Below are positions 58,052-64,000 of a DNA stretch of 64,000 nucleotides, in pieces; within the stretch, counting starts at the first letter, position 1; every line of letters starts with the position of its first letter. Under the pieces are notes generated by a model. That model did not search any database and was not told where the DNA came from. It saw only the letters and a list, made by a program, of their open reading frames with translations. Both the position numbers and the translations under genes were made by a program. Origin of the DNA: Microcebus murinus (taxonomy: Eukaryota > Chordata > Mammalia > Primates > Cheirogaleidae); the NCBI RefSeq assembly GCF_040939455.1, contig NC_134112.1, positions 18,068,501 through 18,132,500 on the forward strand. Reading direction: 5' to 3'.

Positions 58052-58166
58052 GTTTGTGTTTTTAAAGAGAGGAGTCTCACTGTGTTGCCCAGGCTAGCCT
58101 GCTTGGGCTGAAGGGATCCTCCCACCTCAGCTGCAACTACAGGTGCATGCCAGCACGCCCAGCTCA
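58052..58166 (-). mobile_element. Alu-monomer fragment (FLAM/FRAM-like), minus
   Basis: GTGTTTTTAAAGAGAGGAGTCTCACTGTGTTGCCCAGGCTAGCC, GGGATCCTCCCACCTCAGC, CTACAGGTGCATGCCAGCACGCCCAGCT. A monomer, heavily diverged. Confidence 0.85.
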
Positions 58167-58409
58167 CCTTGTTTCCTCCTGCCACCCTACCCCTATGCTG
58201 CTTAGCACCCAAGACCCTGGCTAAACTTTAAAAAATGAAGTTGGACGAAAGCAGAACAGTAGGCAGAATGGAATGTAGGAAACATTGAATCAGCCATGTT
58301 TGTTTGGAGCCATATTGTTTTCTGATTGCAAAACGAATTCTTCATTCCTTGGGAGCAAAAGGGTATTAAGGGTCAGAGCTCCAGGACCCCATGCCACTGA
58401 AATGACAGA

Positions 58410-58660
58410 GGCTTTGCAGAGCAGCAGAGATCCTAGGCTCTGGAGCCAGGCATGACTCCATGACTTCCTAAGCTCTGATCCTGAGCAGAGAATCTCAGCC
58501 TTCCATGGTGGTGTTCTCATACGTAAAGCAGGAATTATGGTAATCCCCACTTTGCTGGGCTAAATGAGATGGAGGATTAAATGAGATGATGTGCCTGAAG
58601 CACTTTACTGGATGTCTGGCATAAGTAAGTACTTGATAAATGGAGCCTGTTATCTGTTTG
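58410..58660 (+). repeat. MIR, plus
   Basis: GATCCTAGGCTCTGGAGCCAGGCATGACTCC, TGGTGTTCTCATACGTAAAGCAGG, GGATTAAATGAGATGATGTGCCTGAAGCAC, GTAAGTACTTGATAAATGG. Confidence 0.85.
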
Positions 58661-59239
58661 TGCAACAAATATTAGCATCTATTTATATATTGGGCTTCAG
58701 CATAAGATTTCATTTTAACCATCCTCTTTTAAACTCTTCAGTAGGGGTTCTGGTTTTCTTCATAAAGATCTTGTACATTTCTTACTAGGCTTTTGAAGTT
58801 TCTGGTTGCTATTTTGAATTGGAGTTTTTCTGTTATAACTTCTTTGAAACTTTTTCAGTTGTGAAATATTTCAAATATACTGAAAAAAAAAAACACTTTA
58901 AAAATCATCATTTTAGTCCAAACTCAACTGGTTAAATACAGCTCTTTCTCCATGCAGAGCACATCTGCCAAGCAAAAGGACCCCTCTGTGGGAGTCATTC
59001 TCCCCTGCAATTGATTGAGGGGCAGCCCCCCATTTCATTGACTAGGAGAGATGGGTAATCCCTTCCCAGTGACAAGTAGGGTTGTGGTTAACACCCTAAA
59101 ATGCCTCATCCTGCAATCCTACACACACACAAGCACAGGCACCACCATTAATACACAAACTGGTGATAGACTGGTAACTGCCTTATATGTAATTAACTAA
59201 AAAACAGAAATAAATTTATTGATGTCAATAAATATCAAC
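58661..59239. other. No feature recognised
   Basis: About 580 bases, AT-rich at both ends. Confidence 0.4.
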
Positions 59240-60105
59240 ATGGAATAGTTTTCCATTTTAGGATGTACCAATACCTATTTAAATAAAAACACACTGACAT
59301 TTTGAAGTTGTTTCTGATTTGTTTGACGTTAAAACCTTCACAATGATTATGAACATGCTTGACATGCATCTTTGAGTTATTTTCTGATTATTTTTAGGAT
59401 ATATTCATATTGCAGGATCAGAAGGTTTGCACATTTTAAAGATTCTTAATACTGACAAATTGTGCTTCAAATAAGTTGAACTAATTTATACTCTGACATC
59501 TCCATTAGCACTGATTAGTGTCTAATATTTGCAAATTTAAAATTTTTCATAATCTTTTTGGCTTCTCACAATCACAGTTTGCATTTCTTTCCTAGGGACA
59601 AGGAATATATTTTTCTTCATGTTTATTATTTATTTGCATTTCTTTTTGAAAAATATATTGTGCCTTGTTTCTTCTGTATTCATCTTTTTCTTATTGGCTT
59701 ATAAGGGCTCTTGGTAGAAAAATCAATAAAAACCCCTTTCCTATCATATTTTGCAAATTTTTTTCTCAGTTTGCCACTTGTATCTCAACTTTGCTTTAAA
59801 CTGTTAATTTTGTTTAAAATGTAGAATTATGTTTAAAAATGGTTTTGGATGTGAATGATTTTTTAAATTATATTTTAGTTTTTTAAATCCCTACTGATTT
59901 GAGATGCTACCAGTCCATCCTTTTTCTGCTGTAGAGTTTTCCATTGGGTTACTATACTTTATTTGCTCATCTTCTTCTTGACAAATATTGATGAATACCC
60001 AATATTTCATTATTACAGTGTTTTACTGTACACACAAAACTTGGGTGCTCTGCCAAGAGTATCTCTAGGGACACACCCACGTGTGAAATTGCCAAGTCAT
60101 AGGTG
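59240..60105 (-). mobile_element. Old L1 3'-region fragment, minus (left part)
   Basis: Antisense L1 text: TTTTGAAGTTGTTTCTGATTTG, CACAATGATTATGAACATGC, CAGGATCAGAAGGTTTGCACATTTTAAAG, TCTTTTTCTTATTGGCTTATAAGGGCTC, GACACACCCACGTGTGAAATTGCC. No coding capacity. It continues beyond the LTR at 60106. Confidence 0.65.
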
Positions 60106-60477
60106 GGTTAGTTAGTTGGCCAGGGCTGTCATGACAAAGCACAACAAATTGGGTGGCTCGAACAGTAGAAATGTATTGTTTCATTGCTCTGGAGTCCGAA
60201 AGCTGTGAGGAAAGGACCTGTTCCAGGCCTTCCTCCTTGTACTGTAGGTGGTCTTCTTCTCCCTGTGTCTTCTTACATCATCTTCCCTCCATGCAGGTGT
60301 CTCTGTGCCCAGATGTCCATTTTATTGGACTGGGGCTCATTCTAAACCCCTCATTTTAACTTAATTAATTACATCTGTCATGACCCTATTTCCAAATAAG
60401 TTCACATTCTGAGGTACTAGGGGGTTAGGACTTCAACATATGAATTTTGGGGGGGACACAATTTAATGCATATCATA
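60106..60477 (-). mobile_element. MaLR/MLT1-type LTR, minus, inside the L1
   Basis: TTAGTTGGCCAGGGCTGTCATGACAAAGCACAACAAATTGGGTGGC, GTCTTCTTCTCCCTGTGTCTTC, CCTATTTCCAAATAAGTTCACATTCTGAGG, GGGTTAGGACTTCAACATATGAATTTTGGGGGGGACACAATTTAATGC. An internal deletion sits near 60190-60205. Confidence 0.9.
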
Positions 60478-60556
60478 AGATATATGAGATATATATCTAT
60501 ATTGATATATATATCTATATTGATATATATATATTGAGATATATATAGAGAGAGAT
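60478..60556 (+). repeat. TATATC/TATATTGA-type AT repeat
   Basis: Imperfect tandem units of ATATATATCTATATTG ending in (GA)n. It marks the LTR/L1 junction. Confidence 0.9.
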
Positions 60557-61058
60557 TTCAAGATGTTGCCAAATTGCTCTCTCCAAAGTGTTATACCAAA
60601 CTGCAACCCACCTGCAGAGCATGTAACCTAAGTCTTCTTTACTCCTTCCCAACAGTAGTGTTTTAAGATGTGCTCATGTTTAATTAAGTATTAATAATAT
60701 TTATTTAAGTAATAGCATACAAACAGATCTTCTGGGCCATTTGAGCCCTGTGTTTAGGGATCTTTTTTAGACCAGTTTTACTTATATCCCTACTAATATA
60801 GACAGGAAAAGGTTGCTTCTGATTTTTTGTTTTGTTACCGTTGCTATTAAGGCCTGCAGTGTGCCTATGAACACGCTGTAACATGAACTCAGCATCATCA
60901 GACCTTGCCAATCTGATTGTGAGCACTAAACGATATCTCATTTCTATTTTCATTTTCCTGATTGCTCTCGAAGTTGAGCATTTTGTTTGCCATTCAAGTT
61001 TCATTTCTGTGCATTTCCTTTTCCTGCATATATTAGTAGGGATATAAGTAAAACTGGT
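60557..61058 (-). mobile_element. Old L1 3'-region fragment, minus (right part)
   Basis: GATGTTGCCAAATTGCTCTCTCCAAAGTG, CCTTGCCAATCTGATTGTGAGC, TTTTCCTGATTGCTCTCGAAGTTGAGCATTTTG. It continues the L1 interrupted by the LTR. The two arms of a perfect 30-bp inverted repeat lie at 60771-60800 and 61029-61058. Confidence 0.6.
60771..61058. repeat. Perfect 30-bp inverted repeat, 228-base spacer
   Basis: Left arm 60771-60800 begins ACCAGTTTTACTTATATCCC. Right arm 61029-61058 is its exact reverse complement, ending GGGATATAAGTAAAACTGGT. The match stops at the next base on both sides. The surrounding L1 is heavily diverged, so the identity of the arms is surprising. Confidence 0.95.
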
Positions 61059-61430
61059 GTAACAAAGATGCCTGAATACGGGAGCTCACATGGCACAGAA
61101 GTTCCTTGTTCTCCGGCGTAATAGTGCAGAGGGAAGCGGACAGACCAGCATGGATATGCACCCTTGCTCCAGGAAGAAACCCAGCGTCCAAATTCCTTCT
61201 ACTTTGCTAATACCCCATCCTTCAGGGTAAGATCTTAGTCCACCAGATGACTCGCAGACTTCCATTGAGTCTGCATTCTAACCCATAAGAAGGGAGTGGG
61301 AGAACGTAAGTGGCGTGCAAACAGTGCCCTTGAAAAATGTGTGTGTCTAGAAAACACACACATTACTTGCATTAACATCTGACTGGGCCAGATTTCGTGG
61401 CGGGCACATGCCCAGCTGCAAGGAAGCGGA
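61059..61430 (-). mobile_element. Ancient MLT-like LTR, minus
   Basis: GTAACAAAGATGCCTGAATACGGGAGCTCACATGGCACAGAAG, GACAGACCAGCATGGATATGCACC, AACATCTGACTGGGCCAGATTTCG and GGCACATGCCCAGCTGCAAGGAAGC resemble an old MLT-type LTR read in reverse. Strongly diverged. Confidence 0.4.
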
Positions 61431-61664
61431 GCAGGTTCATAGGCGCACTGCGGGTTTTGAAATCTCCGCTCTCTGTAATTACGGCCTCGTTTTCATCCCT
61501 ACATCCACTTAGTTATCCATTAATTGTTTAAGCCTGTTTGAGTCGGGTATTCTACAACCTGAAATTAAAGGCATTCTAACTGACAGAGGCAAAGAAATAG
61601 GAAAGTGTAGTGTACGTTTGTACCGCCACCGTGAACTCAGGACTTATACTGCATGCCACCGTGA

Positions 61665-61960
61665 ATGTTTTCAGGCTCCCTTTGCCCTTCACCTACTGTC
61701 CTTCAGGACTCGACCATGCTGACGCCTCCTCCAAGAAGCCTTCCCTGACCATCCCCACCTCTGGTGAACCTGGATGTTTTTCTTATGCTTCCCTCTGTAA
61801 CAGCGCTTCTCAGTCTGAGTAGAAATGATCTGTCACTCGTGTTTAATTGAGTGCTCATTTAGAGCAAGAAAATCATACTCATCGTTCACCCCCAGAGTTA
61901 GGCCAGTGCCTCGCGCATAACAGGCACCCAGCAAATACTTTTTCAGCAAAGCTGTAAACA
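61665..61960 (+). repeat. L2, plus
   Basis: GCTGACGCCTCCTCCAAGAAGCCTTCCCTGACCATCCCC, later AGGCCAGTGCCTCGCGCATAACAGGCACCCAGCAAATAC. Clear L2 3' region. Confidence 0.88.
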
Positions 61961-62334
61961 GAGCAGCATGGTACACGGCAGGAGGAGTAGACCAAGGCCA
62001 GGCCCAGACAGAGCACTCTGCCTAGAACACGTTATTCCTGAGCGATAAAGAGAGATGTCATAAACACACATGCACCTGGGGTGGCCTGTGTGGATCCAAA
62101 GAGCTCACCCCCGGGCCAGCCGCTTTCCCTCTGTGTGTCTCTTGCCTCCTTCCCCGTGCGTGTGGCCTTATGCTGGGGACAGGGCAGGGTCCCTCCTGGC
62201 CATAAGTCCCTGGCTGGTGAGCTGGGACAGGTTCCCTTCCTCCAGCCTCTGCTCGCATCTTTCCACCCCACTCACAGGCCACCACGAGGCAGAGGGACAT
62301 GGAGACAGCAGCAAGGCTGGGCGTGGGAGCCAGT
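61961..62334. other. No feature recognised
   Basis: About 370 bases of unique sequence. Overlapping frames on both strands. Confidence 0.4.
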
Positions 62335-62430
62335 GTTCAGCGTGAGTCTTGCTTCTAGCCCTTCCAGCCGGGCACTCTCGGGCAATTTACTTCTCCTCTC
62401 TGCACCTTGGTTCCTCTGCTCCCCTCCCCA
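62335..62430 (+). repeat. MIR fragment, plus
   Basis: CCGGGCACTCTCGGGCAATTTACTTCTCCTCTCTGCACCTTGGTTCC, the MIR central region. Confidence 0.65.
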
Positions 62431-63029
62431 GTCCCAAGATTCTGACTCTTGAGCCCCCAGGAAGCTGCAAGCACCCATCCTGAGTCCCCGTAGTCCGCAG
62501 CTGTGAATCCAGCGGGGTGCGGGCCTCTGTCACTCAGCGTGATGATCCTTTCTGCTCTTCGCATCTCCCTCTGTGATCTTATCTGCGGTTTTATCTCTTC
62601 TCCTGCCCCACTTTTCTTTTCATTCTCCTTTTAGTAGGTGGACGAGGCCCCTAGTGAGGAAAAGCCCAGAAGCAATTTAATGGTACAGTTAATCCTTTTG
62701 TTGTTGTCTAGCCCTCAGAGGGCAGAAAGCCAGGTGCTCCCATTGCTCCTCCCTGGTAACTCAATTACACGAATTAAAAGGCTTTGGTTACATTATTAAT
62801 TTTGAAGCTGTGTGCCTCTCACTCAGGAAGGACCCGGAGAGCCTCTGATGCAGATGGTCTGCAGACACCCTACTTCTTCCTGGACAGTCACACGATAGAT
62901 TCTGAGAGCCCCTCGCCCATTTGCCTGGCATGGAGCAAGACCCTCACACGACTCTCTCTCTCCTGTGATGTTCACCACACGCCTGTGACTTGGGAGGGAC
63001 AGGTTCCTTTGCCTCTCAGGTGCTTTTGC
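62431..63029. other. No feature recognised
   Basis: About 600 bases of unique sequence. No gene. Confidence 0.4.
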
Positions 63030-63125
63030 AGGGCACCGAGGACACAGAGGCTCAGTTAGGTAAGTGACTTGCCCAAGGCGACACACAGGCAGCTTCCCAG
63101 TACGGCAGAAACTAGAACACAGCCC
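63030..63125 (-). repeat. MIR fragment, minus
   Basis: CACAGAGGCTCAGTTAGGTAAGTGACTTGCCCAAGGCGACACACAGG, the reverse MIR core. Confidence 0.7.
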
Positions 63126-63279
63126 TGTGGACACTTAGGCTAGGGTCTTCTCACCACGCTCTGCAGCATGGAGAGCTGCCCATGCCCCATCAGAGTGTAT
63201 GTGTTAATATTTCTGCAGTGAGCACACACTTGGGCCGCTACTGTAAGCCATGGGCATGCTTTCAAAGGCGGCCATGACA

Positions 63280-63700
63280 GCATTCTGTCCCATGCACTCT
63301 TTTCCAATGACACCTTGCTACTCCCCCCAGCAAGAGGCTAAGTCTAATTGCCCTCCCCTTGAATCTGGGCTGACCTTAGTGGCTTGCTTATAACCAACGG
63401 AATGTGGCAGAGCCACACTGCGTGACTTTTGAGGCTAGTCAGAAAAAGACCTTGCAATTTCCCCCCGGTTCCCTTGGTTCAATTGTTTTCCACACGTTCG
63501 TTCTTGGAATGTCCCCTCTTCCATCCAGCTGCCATGGTGTGAGAATCCCAGACCACAGAGAGTGTGGTTCCGGCTGACACTCCCAACTAAGCATGGTCTT
63601 CAAGTCTTCCCAGCCACCACCCGTGTGAATGAAGAAGCCTCCAGATAATTCCATGTGAGTCTTCCCAGCTAAGGAGTCAGACATTCTGAAGTAAAAAAAA
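63280..63700 (+). mobile_element. Ancient LTR-like repeat, plus
   Basis: CCCTCCCCTTGAATCTGGGCTGACCTTAGTGGCTTGC, ACCAACGGAATGTGGCAGAG, CTGCCATGGTGTGAGAATCCC and the GTGTGAATGAAGAAGCC/CAGCC blocks. Same general class as the copy at 52335. Family uncertain. Confidence 0.5.
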
Positions 63701-64000
63701 GAGCCATCATCACACTGGGGGACAATTCTCACAGGTCTCTCACATTTCTGCATGTCTCGCAAGCAAAAGCATTGACTGCCTTTTATTCCAGATTATTATT
63801 TTAAAGATGCTTATATAGTGAACACCATGGAAGACAGACACCCTACCTCCCTTTGGAGCAAAGAGCAGGTTTCCTTACAGTGCTGGAAGACAGAGATGAT
63901 GTCCCATAGTATTACATGGAGACTGTCTATATAACACAATATGTATAATTATATATATTATAAAGAGACTGTCTCTGGCTTAAGGCAGGCATGTTTACTG
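63701..64000. other. No feature recognised to the window end
   Basis: Includes a short AT run (TATAATTATATATATTATA, about 63944-63962). Confidence 0.4.

Noticed and set aside
60705..61004. 99-codon minus frame
   Set aside because: Lies in the decayed L1. No homology to intact ORF2 is retained.

Overview
This window looks like primate nuclear DNA, most likely from a Malagasy lemur or another strepsirrhine. Two full-length dimeric Alu elements (9470-9807, minus; 21949-22276, plus) carry the long A/T-rich middle linker with the GGCCAACTAATATATATAG-type motif that I associate with lemur Alus. Both have perfect target-site duplications. Mammal-wide fossils fill the rest: MIR, L2, old L1, MaLR/MLT1-type LTRs, MER5A and a near-full-length Tigger1. 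Operons, ribosome binding sites, CRISPR arrays and replication origins do not apply here.

The window is gene-poor, intergenic or intronic. Almost every long open frame in it is repeat-derived or has no protein character. One exception deserves the name of exon: a 98-codon open frame on the minus strand (35528-35824). It starts just after a strong polypyrimidine tract plus CAG acceptor, ends in TAA, and has an AATAAA signal about 90 bases past the stop. I do not recognise the protein. A second, weaker terminal-exon candidate lies at 43745-43998, also on the minus strand.

Layout. 1-8.7 kb: mostly unique sequence with an MLT1-type LTR, an old Alu, L2 and MIR. 8.7-15.4 kb: L2, MIR, a young Alu, a long MaLR-like LTR and a pyrimidine-rich L2-like stretch. 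15.75-18.1 kb: Tigger1, minus orientation, with its decayed transposase. 18.6-21.1 kb: MaLR LTR pieces, MIR and two hAT fragments. 21.9-23.7 kb: a young Alu and a 35-unit, 16-bp G-rich minisatellite. 24-35 kb: mostly unique DNA with scattered MIRs and one hAT-type element. 35.4-39.1 kb: the candidate exon, a 449-bp inverted-repeat DNA transposon with TA duplications, a polypyrimidine tract, and an old L1 ending at a GAAA microsatellite. 40-47 kb: an ERV1-like LTR, MIRs, an MLT1 LTR inserted into a MIR, an Alu fragment whose tail became a long purine microsatellite, and an MST/MLT-type LTR. 47-59 kb: unique sequence with many MIRs, MER5A and one stretch that looks like a conserved enhancer. 59-64 kb: an old L1 split by a MaLR LTR, a perfect 30-bp inverted repeat, further ancient LTRs and L2.

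I see no novel multi-gene system. The items most worth a second look are the unrecognised terminal exon, the TA-flanked DNA transposon with a transposase-tail remnant, the minisatellite, and the 30-bp inverted repeat. Repeat family names come from memory of consensus sequences, and most boundaries are accurate to about 10-30 bases.
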